Source: Conchocele bisecta (Eukaryota > Mollusca > Bivalvia > Lucinida > Thyasiridae). Taken from it: a stretch of 64,000 bases of DNA. The stretch is from positions 1 through 64,000 of the forward strand of contig JAQRGA010000340.1 in the NCBI GenBank assembly GCA_029237695.1, written 5' to 3'. The notes under the pieces are model-generated. The model was not told the origin of the DNA. It saw nothing but the letters and a program-made list of their open reading frames with translations, and did not search any database. Made by a program: the position numbers and the translations under genes. The number at the start of each line of letters is the position of its first letter. The stretch's first letter is position 1. Below, in pieces: positions 18,780-32,200 of the stretch.

Positions 18780-18992
18780 ACATGTTCGTAAGTGCAAATT
18801 TAGGATCGTATGGAAATTTCAATTGATGGATTTACATTTATTGAACATAGGCTGCATATGCAGCCTATGCTCAATAAATGAAAATCCATCAATTGTTTAC
18901 AAGAAAACAATGTTAATGTGAAATTTCCAGACGATCTTAATGTTGCACGTACGCAAATGTTAGTCGTACAAATTTAGCGAAACGTGCCCCGG
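18780..18992. mobile_element. Foldback TTCACTAAACTTCGTACG family, copy 4
   Basis: It starts mid-arm at CATGTTCGTAAGTGCAAATT, has the central palindrome ATAGGCTGCATATGCAGCCTAT, and ends TAGCGAAACGTGCCCC. It is in tandem with the half copy 18670-18777, with only two bases between. Confidence 0.82.
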
Positions 18993-19172
18993 GTGTGTCT
19001 TCACTTCAGTTGTGTTCGATGCTGTATCAGTCAGCGGTACATACAAGCAGTGTCGTTGCTATAGCTACATCAATGTGAACTACAATTTGATTATGGTTAC
19101 GAAATTGTGTTCTAGTAAATCATTATTTCTAAGAGGTTACTGTACGGTAATGAATCCTCATTATCATGATTG

Positions 19173-19697
19173 CTGTCTGTTTCACGAAACCTGCCCAAAT
19201 TGTATGGCCATATAAACAATGCAAAAACAACATTTGTTCGATAATATTACATTTTGTCATAATTTAAGAATGAGCCTTCTTTTTGTTTCATGAAATTTGG
19301 TAAAATCTTTATTTTATTACAAAAAAAATGATATGTTTATGGGGATTTAACATGGGGGAAAAGGATGTGCAGTAGCGGGTGACAGAGAAAAAAATCGAAA
19401 ACAATTCTAAATTGACTCCCAAACCTGGCTAGATAGATTGGACACGATCTAGATAAGAAAATAAAAGTTACATTTTGAAAATCGGTCGGCTACTTCTGAA
19501 ATTAGGAAAATTTCCCATATTAAATCCCCATAGACATCTTCACTCTAATTTTTCGTAATAATATCAATATTGAACCAAATTTCACAAAATAAAAAGAAGG
19601 GTCATTCTTAAATGTTGATTAAATTAAACAAAACTAATATTGTTTTAACATTGTTTATATAGCCGTATAATTTGGGCAGCCTTCTTGAAACAGACTG
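19173..19697. mobile_element. Foldback element with long (>90 bp) inverted termini
   Basis: The left arm CTGTCTGTTTCACGAAACCT, GCCCAAATTGTATGGCCATA and TAAGAATGAGCCTTCTTTTT is mirrored on the right by AAAAAGAAGGGTCATTCTTA, TATAGCCGTATAATTTGGGC and TTCTTGAAACAGACTG. ATGGGGATTTAACATGGG / CATATTAAATCCCCATAG form inner arms. It is about 525 bp, non-coding, and seen once. Confidence 0.82.
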
Positions 19698-19799
19698 TAC
19701 ATGTGGCATTTGAAGCAGCGATGTGAGGCGCACTGTTGTTTCAGTTCAGTTTATTTATACTCAATCCATTTTACAAGGCATCATTGTGCGCCTTGTAAA

Positions 19800-20230
19800 C
19801 AATAATTCTACGTCCCCTGCGGGCCTCCGTAGTTGCCACGAAATAACAATTCCTTCCCTCGAATTAACAATTCGTTCCCACGAAATGACACGGGAACGAA
19901 TTGTTAATTCATGGGAACGAATTGTTATATCGTGGGAACGAATTGTTAATTCGAGGGAACGATTTGTTAAATTGAGGGAACGAATTTTCATTTCGTGGGA
20001 ACGAATTGTTAATTCGATGGAACGAATTGTTAAATTGAGGGAACTAATTGTTATTTCGTGGGAACGAATTGTTAATTCGAGGGAAAGATTTGTTAAATTG
20101 AGGGAACGAATTTTCATTTCGTGGGAACGAATTGTTAATTCGAGGGAACGAATTGTTAAATTGAGGGAACGAATTGTTACTTCGTGGGAACGAATTAATA
20201 AAAAAAAATCCGTCTCCCGTGCGGGGCTCC
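19800..20230. mobile_element. Inverted-repeat element with internal 21-bp repeats (copy B), bordering the satellite
   Basis: The left terminus ACGTCCCCTGCGGGCCTCCG lies at 19811 and the right terminus CGTGCGGGGCTCCGTA at 20217-20232. The middle is at least 14 units of 21 bp built on CGTGGGAACGAATTGTTAAT and CGAGGGAACGATTTGTTAAA variants, with a possible 63-bp super-period. The plus frame at 19723-20274 shows a 7-residue period (RERIVNSWERIVIS) from these units, so it is a repeat artefact. The right terminus is also the start of the first 38-bp satellite unit. Confidence 0.8.
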
Positions 20231-23200
20231 GTATGATAAGTGTCCGTGTCTGTATGAAGATAGACTCCGTATGATAAGTGCCCGTGTCTGTATGAAGATA
20301 GACTCCGTATGATAAGTGTCCGTGTCTGTATGAAGATAGACTCCGTATGATAAGTGTCCGTGTCTGTATGAAGATAGACTCCGTAATGATAAGTGTCCTG
20401 TTCTGTATGAAGATAGACTCCGTATGATAAGTGTCCGTGTCTGTATGAAGATAGACCACCCCGTATGATAAGTGCCGAACTGTCTGTATAAGAAGACTCC
20501 GTATGATAAGTGCCCGTCTGTATGAAGATAGACTCCGTATGATAAGTGCCCGTGTCTGTATGAAGATAGACTCCGTCATGATAAGTGTCCCAAGTGTGTC
20601 TGTATGAAGATAGACTCGTGATAAGTGTGCCGTGTCTGTATGAGTAAGCAAGTCACTCCGTATGATAAGTGTCCCGTGTCTGTATGAAGATAGCACCCTC
20701 CGTATGATAAGTGTCCGTGTCTGTATGAAGATAGACTCCGTATGATAAGTGCCCGTGTCTGTATGAAGATAGGACCTCCGTATGATAAGTGTCGTGTCCT
20801 GTATCAAGATAAGATCCGTATGATAAGTGCCGTGTCGTATAAGAGGCTAAGAACTCCTCGTATGATAGTAAGTCGTGGTCTGTAATGAAGAGAGACTCCG
20901 TATGATAAGTGCCCGTGTCTGTATGAAGATAGGCTCCGTCCGTATGATAAGTGTCCGTGTCTGTATGATGATAGACTCGTATATGATATAAGTGCCGTGT
21001 CTGTATGAAGACAGGCTCGTATGATAAGTGCCCGTGTCTGTATGATGATATGCTGTCGTATGATAAGTGTCCGTGTCTGTATGAAGATAGAATCCGTATG
21101 ATAAGTGCCGTGTCTGTATGAAGATAGAACTCCGTATGATAAGTGTCCGTGTCTGTATGAAGATATGCTCCGTATGATAAGTGCCCGTGTCTGTATGAAG
21201 ATAGACTCCGTATGATAAGTGTCCGTGTCTGTGAAGATTGGCTCCGTATGATAAGTGCCGTGTCTGTATGAAGCCTAGGCTCCGTATGATAAGTGTCCGT
21301 GTCTGTATGAAGATAGACTCCGTATGATAAGTGCCGTGTCTGTATGAGATAGGCTCCGTATGATAATGTCCCGTGTCTGATATGAGTATAGCCCTCCGTA
21401 TGATCCGTAGTGTCCCGTGTCTGTATGAAGATAGGCTCCGTATGATAAGTGTCCGTGTCTGTATGAAGATAGGCTCGTATGAAGTAGTGTCGTGTCCTGT
21501 ATGATAGCCTCGTATGATAAGTGTCCGTGTCTGTATGAAGATAGGTCGTATGATAAGTGTCCGTGTCTGTATGAAGATAGGCTCCGTATGATAAGTGCCG
21601 TGTCTTGTATGAAGATAGACCTCCGTCCGTATGAAAGTGTCCGTGTCTGTATGAAGATAGACTCCGTATGATAAGTGCCCGTGTCTGTATGAAGATAGGC
21701 TCCGTATGATAAGTTCCCGTGTCTGTATGAAGATAGACTGCCGTATGATAGTGCCGTGTCTGTATGAAGATAGGTCTCCGTATGATAAGAAGTGCCCTGT
21801 CTGTATGAAGATAGCCTAATGATATAGGCTCCGTATGATAAGTGCCCGTGTCTGTATGAAGATAGGCTCCGTATGATAAGTGCCGTGTCTGTATGAAGAT
21901 AGACTCCGTATGATAAGTGCCCGTGTCTGTATGAAGATAGGACTCCGTATGATAAGTGTCCGTGTCTGTATGAAGATAGCTCCGTATGATAAGTGCCCGT
22001 GTCTGTATGAAGATAGACTCCGTATGTATAAGTGCCCGTGTCTGTATGAAGATAGCTCCGTATAAGTGCCAGTGTCTGTATCAAGATAGCTCCGTATGAT
22101 AAGTGTCCCGTGTCTGTATGAAGATAGGTCCTCCGTATGATAAGTCCGTGTCTGTATGAAGATAGGTCCGTATGATAAGTGCCGTGTCTGTATGAAGATA
22201 GGCTCTCGTATGATAAGTGTCCGTGTCTGTATGAAGATAGACTCCGTATGATAAGTGCCGTGTCTGTATGAAGATAGGCTCCGTATGATAAGTGCCGTGT
22301 TGTATGAAGATAGGCTCCGTATGATAAGTGTCCGTGTCTGTATGAAGATAGACTCCGTATGATAAGTGCCCGTGTCTGTATGAAGATAGACTCCGTATGA
22401 TAAGTGCCGTGTCTGATGAAGATAGCTCCGTATGATAAGTGCCCGTGTCTGTATGAAGATAGACTCCGTATGATAAGTGTCCCGTGTCTGTATGAAGATA
22501 GACTCCGTATGATAGTGCCCGTGTCTGTATGAAGATGGCTCCGTATGATAAGTGCCTCTGTATGAAGATGACTCCGATGATAGTGCCCGTGTCTGTATGA
22601 AGATAGGCATCCGTATGATAAGTGCCGTTGTCGTATGAAGATAGGCTCCGTATGATAAGTGTCCCGTGTCTGTATGAAGATAGACTCCGTATGATAATGT
22701 CCATTTCTGTATGAAGTAGGACTCCGTATGATAAGTGTCGTGTCTGTATGAAGATAGGCTCCGTATGATAAGTTCCCGTGTCTGTATGAAGATAGGCTCC
22801 GTATGATAAGTGCCGTGTCTGTATGAAGATAGCTCCGTATGATAAGTGCCCGTGTCTGTATGAAGATAGGACTCCGTATGATAAGTGCCGTGTCTGTATG
22901 AAGATAGGCTCCGTATGATAAGTGCCAGTCCTCTGTATGAAGATAGACTCCGTATGATAAGTCCCGTGTCTGTATGAAGATAGACTCCGTATGATAAGTG
23001 CCCGTGTCTGTATGAAGATAGGCTCCGTATGATAAGTGAGTGTCTGTAGAAGATAGGATCCGTATGATAAGTGCCGTGTCTGTATGAAGATAGACTCCGT
23101 ATGATAAGTGCCCGTGTCTGTATGAAGATAGCTCCGTATGATAGTCCGTGTCTTATGAAGATAGACTCCGTATGATAAGTGCCCGTGTCTGTATGAAGAT

Positions 23201-26200
23201 AGCTCCGTATGATAAGTGCCCGTGTCTGTATGAAGATAGCTCGTATGATATGTGCCCGAGTCTGTATGAAGATAGACTCCGTATGATAAGTGCCCGTGTC
23301 TGTATGAAGATAGACTCCGTATGATAAGTGCCCGTGTCTGTATGAAGATAGACTCCGTATGATAAGTGCCCGTGTCTGTATGAAGGTAGGCTCCGTATGA
23401 TAAGTGCTCCCGTGTCTGTATGATAAGATGACTCCGTATGATTAAGTGCCCGTGTCTGTATGAAGATAGGCTCCGTATGATAAGTGCCCGTGTCTGATGA
23501 AGATAGACTCCGTATGTTAAGTGAATGCCGTGTTCTGTATGAAGATAGACTCCGTATGATAAGTGCCCAGTGTCTGTATGAAGATAGGCTCCCTCCTATG
23601 ATAACCTCGAAGTCTGATGAAGATAGGCTCCGTATATAAGTGCCCGTGTCTGTATGAAGATAGACTCCGTATGATAAGTGTCCCGTGTCTGTATAAGATA
23701 GACTCCGTATGATAAGTGCCCGTGTCTGATGAAGATAGACTCCGTATGATAAGTGTCCGTGTCTGTATGAAGATAGACTCCGTATGATAAGTGCCCGTGT
23801 CTGTATGAAGATAGACTCCGTATGATAAGTGCCCGTGTCTGTATGAAGATAGGCTCCGTATGATAAGTGCCCGTGTCTGTATGAAGATAGACTCCGTATG
23901 ATAAGTGTCCCGTGTCTGTATGAAGATAGACTCCGTATGATAAGTGCCGTGTCTGTATGAAGATAGCTCCGTATGATAAGTGCCTGTGTCTGTAATGAAG
24001 ATAGACTCCGTATGATAAGTGCCCGTGTCGTAATGAAGATAGTCCGTATGATAAGTGCCCGTGTCCGTATGAGATAGACTCCGTATGATAATTGTGCCAG
24101 TGTCTGTATGAAGATAGCTCCGTATGATAAGTGCCCGTGTCTGTGAAGATAGGCTCCGCTATGATAAGTGCCCCCGTGTCTGTATGAAGATAGATCCGTA
24201 TGATAATGTGCCCGTGTCTGTATGAAGATAGGCTCCGTATGATAAGTGCCCGTGTCTGTATGAAGATAGGCTCCGTATGATAAGTGCCTCTGTATGAAGA
24301 TAGACTCCGTGATAAGTGCCCGTCTGTATGAAGATAGACTCCGTATGATAAGTGCCCGTGTCTGTATGAAGATAGGCTCCGTATGATAAGTACCCCGTGT
24401 CTGTATGATAGGCTCCGTATGATAAGTGCCCGTGTCTGTATGAAGATAGACTCCGTCTGATAAGTGCCCGTCTGTATGAAGATAGGTCCGTATGATAAGT
24501 GCCCGTGTCTGTATGAAGATAGACTCCGTATGATAAGTGTCCGTGTCGTATGAAGATAGACTCCGTATGATAAGTGCCCGTGTCTGTATGAAGATAGGCT
24601 CCGTATGATAGTGCCGAGTCTGTATGAAGATAGCTCCGTATGATAAGTGCCCGTCTGTATGAAGATAGCTCCGTATGATAAGTGCCCGTGTCTGTATGAA
24701 GATAGACTCCGTATGATAAGTGTCCCGTGTCTGTAATGAGTAGACTCGTATGATAAGTGCCCGTGTTCTGTAGAAGATAGGCTCCGTATGATAAGTGCCC
24801 GTGTCCTGTATGAAGATAGGCCTCCGTATGATAAGTGCCCGTGTCTGTATGAAGATAGACTCCGTATGATAAGTGCCCGTGTCTGTATGAAGATAGGACT
24901 CCGTATGATAAGTGCGTTGTCTGTATGGAAGATAGGCTCCGTATGATTAAGTGCCCGTGTCTGTATGAAGGATAGACTCCGTATGATAAGTGCCCTGTCT
25001 GTATGAAGATAGACTCCGTATGATAAGTGCCCGTGTCTGTATGAAGATAGGCTCCGTATGATAAGTGCCCGTGTCTTATGAAGATAGCTCCGTATGATAA
25101 GTGCCCGTGTCTGTATGAAGATAGGCTCCGTATGATAAGTGCCCGTGTCTGTAGAAGATAGCTCCGTGATAAGTGCCCGTGTCTGTATGAAGATAGACTC
25201 CGTATGATAAGTGCCCGTGTCTGTATGAAGATAGCTCCGATGATAAGTGTCCCGTGTCTGTATGAATAGACTCCGTATGATAAGTGCGTGTCTGTATGTA
25301 AGATAGACTCCGTAATGATAAGTGTCTGTCTGTATGAAGATAGACTCCGTATGATAAAGTGCCCGTGCTGTATGAAGATAGCTCCGTATGATAAGTGCCG
25401 TGTCTGTATGAAGATAGGCTCCGTATGATAAGTGCCCGTGTCTGTATGAAGATAGGCTCGTATGATAAGTGCCGTGTCTGTATGAAGATAGGCTCCGTAT
25501 GATAAGTGTGTCCCGTGTCCTGTATGAAGATAGACTCCGTATGATAAGTGCCCGTGTCTGTATGAAGATAGACTCCGTATGATAAGTGCCCGTGTCTGTA
25601 TGAAGATAGACTCCGTAATGATAAGTGCCGTGTCTGTATGAAGATAGACTCCGTATGATAAGTTGCCCGTGTCTCTATGATGATAGACTCCGTATGATAA
25701 GTACCCGTGTCTGATGAAGATAGGCTCCGTATGATAAGTGCCCGTGTCTGTATGAAGATAGCTCCGTATGATAATGTGCCCGTGTCTGTATGAAGATAGA
25801 CTCCGTATGATAAGTGTCCCGTGTCTGTATGAAGATAGGACTCCGTATGATAAGTGCCCGTGTCTGTATGAAGATAGCCTCCGTATGATAAGTGTCCCGT
25901 GTCTGTATGAAGATAGACTCCGTAATGATAAGTGCCCGTGTCTGTATGAAGATAGACTCCGCAAGATAAGTGCCGTGTCTGTATGAAGATAGACTCCGTA
26001 TGATAAGTGCCCGTGTCTGTATGAAGATAGACTCCGTATGATAAGTGTCCGTGTCTGTATGAAGGAGAACTCCGTATGATAAGTGCCCGTGTCTGTATGA
26101 AGATAGGCTCCGTATGATAAGTGCCCGTGTCTGTATGAAGATAGGCTCCGTATGATAAGTGCCCGTGTCTGTATGAGATAGGCTCTGTATGATAAGTGTC

Positions 26201-29200
26201 CGTGTCTGTATGAAGATAGACTAACCCGTGATGATAAGTGTCCCGTGTCTGTATGAAGATAGACTCCGTATGATAAGTGCCCGTGTCTGTATGAAGATGA
26301 TCCGTATGATAGTGCCCGTGTCTGTATGAAGATAGGCTCCGTATGATAAGTGCCCGTGTCTGTATGAAGATAGACTCCGTATGATAAGTGTCCGTGTCTG
26401 TATGAAGATAGACTCCGTATGATAAGTGCCCGTGTCTGTATGAAGATAAGCTCCGTATGATAAGTGCCCGTCGTCTGTATGAAGATAGGCTGTATGATAT
26501 AGACCCGTGTCGTATGAAGATAGACTCCGTATGATAAGTGCGTGTCTGTATGAAGATAGGCTCCGTATGATAAGTGCCCGTGTCTGTATGAAGATAGGAC
26601 TCCGTATGATAAGTGCCGTGTCCTGTATCTGATGAAGATAGACTCCGTATGATAAGTGCCCGTCTGTATGAAGATAGATCCGTATAAGTGCGTGTCGTAG
26701 AAGATAGACTCCGTGATAAGTGCCCGTTCTATGAAGATAGGACTCCGTTATGATAAGTGTCCCGTGTCTGATGAAGATAGATCCCGTATGATAAGTGCGT
26801 GTCTGTATGAAGATAGGCTCCGTATGATAAGTCCCGTCCCTGTAGAAGATAGGCTCCGTATGATAATGCCTGTCTGATGAAGATACTCCGTATGATAAGT
26901 GCCCGTGTCTGTATGAAGATAGACTCCGATGATAAGTGTCCGTGTCTGTTATGAAGATAGACTCCGTATGATAAGTGCCCGTGTCTGTATGAAGATAGGC
27001 TCCGTATGATAAGTGCCCGTGTCTGTATGAAGATAGACTCCGTATGATAAGTGCCCGTGTCTGTATGAAGATTGACTCCGTATGATAAGTGCCGTGTCTG
27101 TATGAAGATAGGCTCCGTATGATAAGTGCCCGTGTCTGTATGAAGATGACTCCGTATGATAAGTGCCCGTGTCTGTATGAAGATAGGTACCGTATGATAA
27201 GTGCCCGTGTCTGTATGAAGATAGGATCGTATGATAAGTGCCGTGTCGTATGAAGATAGATCCGTATGATAAGTGCCCTGTCTGTATGAAGATAGGCTCC
27301 GTATGATAAAGTGCCCGTGCTGTATGAAGATAGGGCCCTCCGTAAGATAAGGCCCGTTGTATGAAGATAGACTCCGTATGATAAGTGCCCGTGTCTGTAT
27401 GAAGATAGTGCTCGATGATGATGTCCCGTGTCTGTATGAAGATAGACTCCGTATGATAAGTGCCGTGTCTGTATGAAGATAGACTCCGTATGATAAGTGC
27501 CCGTGTCTGTATGAAGATAGGCTCCGTATGATAAGTGCCGTGTCTGTATGAAGATAGACTCCGTATGATAAGTGCCGTGTCTATGAAGATAGGCTCCGTA
27601 TGATAAGTGCCCGTGTCTGTATGAAGATAGCTCCGTATGATAAGTGTCCGTGTCTGTATGAAGATAGACTCCGTATGATAAGTGTCCGAGTCTGTATGAA
27701 GATAGACTCCGTATGATAAGTGCCGTGTCTGTATGAAGAGACTCGTGATAAGTGCCCGTGTCTGTATGAAGATAGCTCCGTATGATAAGTGCCCTGTCGT
27801 GTCTGTATGAAGATAGTACTCCGATGATAAGTGCCCGTGTCTGTATGAAGATAGGCTCCGTATGATAAGTGCCCGTGTCGTAAAGATAGACTCCGTATGT
27901 AAGTCCGTTTCTGTATGAAGATAGGCTCCGTATGATAAGTGCCCGTGTCTGTATGAAGATAGCTCCGTATGATAGTCCCGTGTCTGTATGAAGATAGGCT
28001 CCGTATGATAGTGCCCCGTGTCTGATGAAGATAGCTCCGTATGATAAGTGCCGTGTCTGTATGAAGATAGCTCCGTGAGATAAGTGCCCCGTGTGCTGTA
28101 TGAAGATAGCTCCGTATGATAAGTGCCCGTGTCTGTATGAGACTCCGTGATAAGTGCGTGTCTGTATGAAGATATCCGTGATAAGTGCCCTGTCTATAGA
28201 TAGCTCCGTATGATAAGTGCCGTGTCTGTATGAAGAATAGACTCCGTATGATAAGTGCCCGTGTCTGTATGAAGAGTAGACTCCGTATGATAAGTGCCCG
28301 TGTCTGTATGAAGATAGGACTCCGTATGATAAGTGCCCGTGTCTGTATGAAGATAGACGTCCGTCTGTATGATAAGTGTCCGTGTCTGTATGAAGAAGTA
28401 GCTCCGTAGATAAGTCCCGTGTCTGATGAAGTAGATCCGTATGATAAGTGACCTGTCTGTATGAAGTAGGCTCGTATGATAAGTGCCCCGTGTCTGTATG
28501 AGATAGGCCCTCCGTATGATAAGTCCGTTGTCTGTATAAGATAGGCTCCGTATGATAAGTGCCGTGTCCTTGAAGATAGGCTCCGATGATAAGTGTCTGT
28601 ATGAAGATAGACTCCGTATGATAAGTGTCCGTGTCTGTGAAGATAGAATCCGTATGATAAGTGCCCGTGTCTGTATGAAGATAGACTCCGTATGATAAGT
28701 GCCCGTGTCTGTTATGAAGATAGACTCCGTATGATAAGTGCCCGTGTCTGTATGAAGATAGCTCCGTATGATAAGTGCCCGTGTCTGTATGAAGATAGGA
28801 CTCCGTCTGATAAGTGCCCGTGTCTGTATGAAGATAGGCTCCGTATGATAAGTGCCCGTGTCTGTATGAAGATAGGCTCCGTATGATAAGTGCCCGTGTC
28901 TGTATGAAGATAGGCTCCGTATGATAAGTGCCGTGCTGTATGAAGATAGGACTCCGTTAGTAAGTGCCCTGTCTGTATGAAGATAGACTCCGTATGATAA
29001 GTGCCCGTGTCTGTATGAAGATAGACTCCGTATGATAAGTGCCCGTGTCTGTATGAAGATAGGCTCCGTATGATAAGTGCCGTGTCTGTATGAAGATAGA
29101 CTCGTATGATAAGTGCCCGTGTCTGTATGAAGATAGGCTCCGTATGATAAGTGCCCGTGTCTGTATGAAGATAGGCTCCGTATGATAAGTGCCCGTGTCT

Positions 29201-32200
29201 GAATGAAGATAGACTCCGTATGATAAGTGCCGTCTGTATGAAGAGAGTCTGTATGATAGTGCCCGTGTCTGTATGAAGATAGGCTCCGTATGATAAGTAA
29301 CCGTGTCTGTATGAAGTAGGACTCCGTATGATAAGTGCCCGTGTCTGTATGAAGATAGACGTATGATAAGTGCCCGTGTCTGTATGAAGATAGACTCCGT
29401 GATGATAGAAGTCCCGTGTCTGTATGAAGATAGACTCCGTATGATAAGTGCCCGTGTCTGTATGAAGATAGACTCCGTATGAAGTGCCCTGTCAAGTAGT
29501 CCGTGGGTCTGTATGAAGATAGGCTCCGCCATTGATAAGTGCCCGTGTCTGTATGAAGATAGGCTCGTATGATAAGTGTCCGTGTCTGTATGAAGATAGC
29601 TCCGTATGATAAGTGTCCGTGTCTGTATGAAGATAGGCTCCGTATGATAAGTGCCCGTGTCTGTATGAAGTAGTCGTATGTAAGCCGTGTTGTATGAAGA
29701 TAGACTCCGTATGATAAGTGTACCGTGTCATGTATGAAGATGAGACTCGTATGATTAAGTGTGCGTGTCGTATGAAGATACTCCGTATGAAGTGCCCGTG
29801 TCTGTATGAAGATAGGTCCCGTATGATAAGTGTCCGTGTCTGTATGAAGATAGACTCCGTATGATAAGTGCCCGTGTCTGTATGAAGATAGACTCCGTAT
29901 GATAAGTGCCCGTGTCTGTATGAAGATAGGACTCCGTATGATAAGTGCCCGTGTTGTATGAAGTGACTCCGTATGATAAGTGCCCGTGTCTGTATGAAGA
30001 TAGATCCGTTATGATAAGTGCCGTGTCTGTATGAAGTAGACTCCGTTATGATAAGTGCCCGTGTCTTATGTATAAGATAAGCCCACTCCGTATGATAAGG
30101 TCCGTGTCTGATGAAGATAGACTCCGTATGATAAGTGTTCCGTGTCTGTATGAAGATAGACTCCGTATGATAAGTGTCCGTGTCTGTATGGAGATATGAC
30201 TCCGTATGATAGGCTCCGTATGTAAGTGCCAGTGTCTGTATGAAGATAGGCTCCGTATGATAAGTGCCCGTGTCTGTATGAAGATAGGCTCCCTCCGTAT
30301 GATAAGTGTCCGTGTCTGTATGAAGATAGGCTCCGTATGATAAGTGCCCGTGTCTGTATGAAGATAGACTCCGTATGATAAGTGTCCGTGTCTGTATGAA
30401 GATAGGCTCCGTATGATAAGTGCCCGTGTCTGTATGAAGATAGACTCCGTATGTAAGTGCGTGTCTGTATGAAGATAGACGTGATAAGTGTCCGTGTCTG
30501 ATGAAGATAGCTCGTATGATAAGTGCCCGTGTCTGTATGAAGATAGGCTCCGTATGATAAGTGCCCGTGTCTGTATGAAGATAGGTCCGATATAAGTGCC
30601 CGTGTCTGTTAAGATGACTAAGTATGTAAAGTGCCCGTGTCTGTATGAAGATAGGCTCCGTATGATAAGTGCCCGTGTCTGTATGAAGATAGGCTCCGTA
30701 TGATAAGTGCCCGTGTCTGTATGAAGATAGACTCCGTATGATAAGTGTCCGTGTCTGTATGAAGATAGACTCCGTATGATAAGTGCCCGTGTCTGTATGA
30801 AGATAGACTCCGTATGATAAGTGCCCGTGTCTGTATGAAGATACTCCGTATGTAGTAGTGCGTGTCTGTATGAAATAAGATAGGCTCCGTATGATAAAGT
30901 GCCCGTGTCTGAAGATAGATCGATGATAAGTGCCTTTTCTGTATGAAGGAGATCCGTATGATAAGTGCCCGTGTCTGTATGAAGATAGGCTCCGTATGAT
31001 AAGTACCCGTGTCTGTATGAAGATAGGCTCCGTATGATAAGTGCCCGTGTCTGTATGAAGATAGACTCCGTATGATAAGTGCCCGTGTCTGTATGAAGAT
31101 AGAACTCCGTTATGTAAGTAGTCCGTGTCTGTATGAAGATAGACTCCGTATGATAAGTGCCCGTGTCTGTATGAAGATAGACTCCGTATGATAAGTGCCC
31201 GTGTCTGTATGAAGATAGACTCCGATGATAAGTGACCCGTGCTGAATGAAATGATATGCTCCGTATGATAAGTGCCCGTGTCTGATGAAGATAGGCTCCG
31301 TATGATTAAGTGCCGTGTCTGTATGAAGATAGGGCTCCGTGTGATAAGTGTCCGTGTCCTGTATGAAGAGGTCCGTATGATAAGTGCCCGTGTCCTGTAT
31401 GAAGATAGCTCCGTATGATAATGTGCCGTGTCTGTATGAAGATAGACTCCGTATGTAAGTGCCGTGTCTGAATGAAGATAGCTCCGTATGATAAGTGCCG
31501 TGTCTGTATGAAGGTTAGTCCGTATGATAAGTGCGTGTCTGTATGAAGTAGCTCTGATAAGTGCCCGTGTGTATGAAGTAGGCTCCGTATGATAAGTGCC
31601 CGTGTCTGTATGAAGATAGGCTCCGTATGATAAGTGCCCGTGTCTATGAAGATAGGCTCCGTATGATAAGTGCCCGTGTCTGTATGAAGATAGGACTCCG
31701 TATGATAAGTGCCCGTGTCTGTAATGATAGCTCCGTATGATAAGTGCCCGTGTCTGTATGAAGATAGACTCCGTATGATAAGTGCGCCGTGTCTGTATAA
31801 GTATCTCCGTATGATAATGGTTTCTGTGAAGTAGACTCCGTATGATAAGTGCCCGTGTCTGTATGAAGATAGGCTCCGTATGATAAGTGGCCCGTGTCTG
31901 TATGAAGATGCCCTTTCCGTATGATAAGTGCCCGTGTCTGTATGAAGTAGCTCCGTATGATAAGTGTCCCGTGTCTGTATGAAGATAGGACTCCGTATGA
32001 TAAGTCCGTGTCTGTATGAAGTAGCTCCGTATGATAGTGCCCGTGTCTGTATGAAGATAGGCTCCGTATGATAAGTGCCCAGTGTCTGTAGAAGATTAGG
32101 ACTCCGTATGATAAGTGCCCGTGTCTGTATGAAGATAGACTCCGTATGATAAGTGTCCGTGTCTGTATGAAGATAGACTCCGTATGATAAGTGCCCGTGT

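Noticed and set aside
19723..20274. 183-codon plus frame with WERIVNS repeats
   Set aside because: A seven-residue period from 21-bp repeats inside a foldback element; it has no protein features and starts outside the element.
24159..25964. 601-codon minus-strand reading frame, and similar long frames across 20225-48965
   Set aside because: The translation is a 38-residue period produced by a 38-bp satellite whose minus strand has no stop in any frame. There is no promoter, start context or domain.
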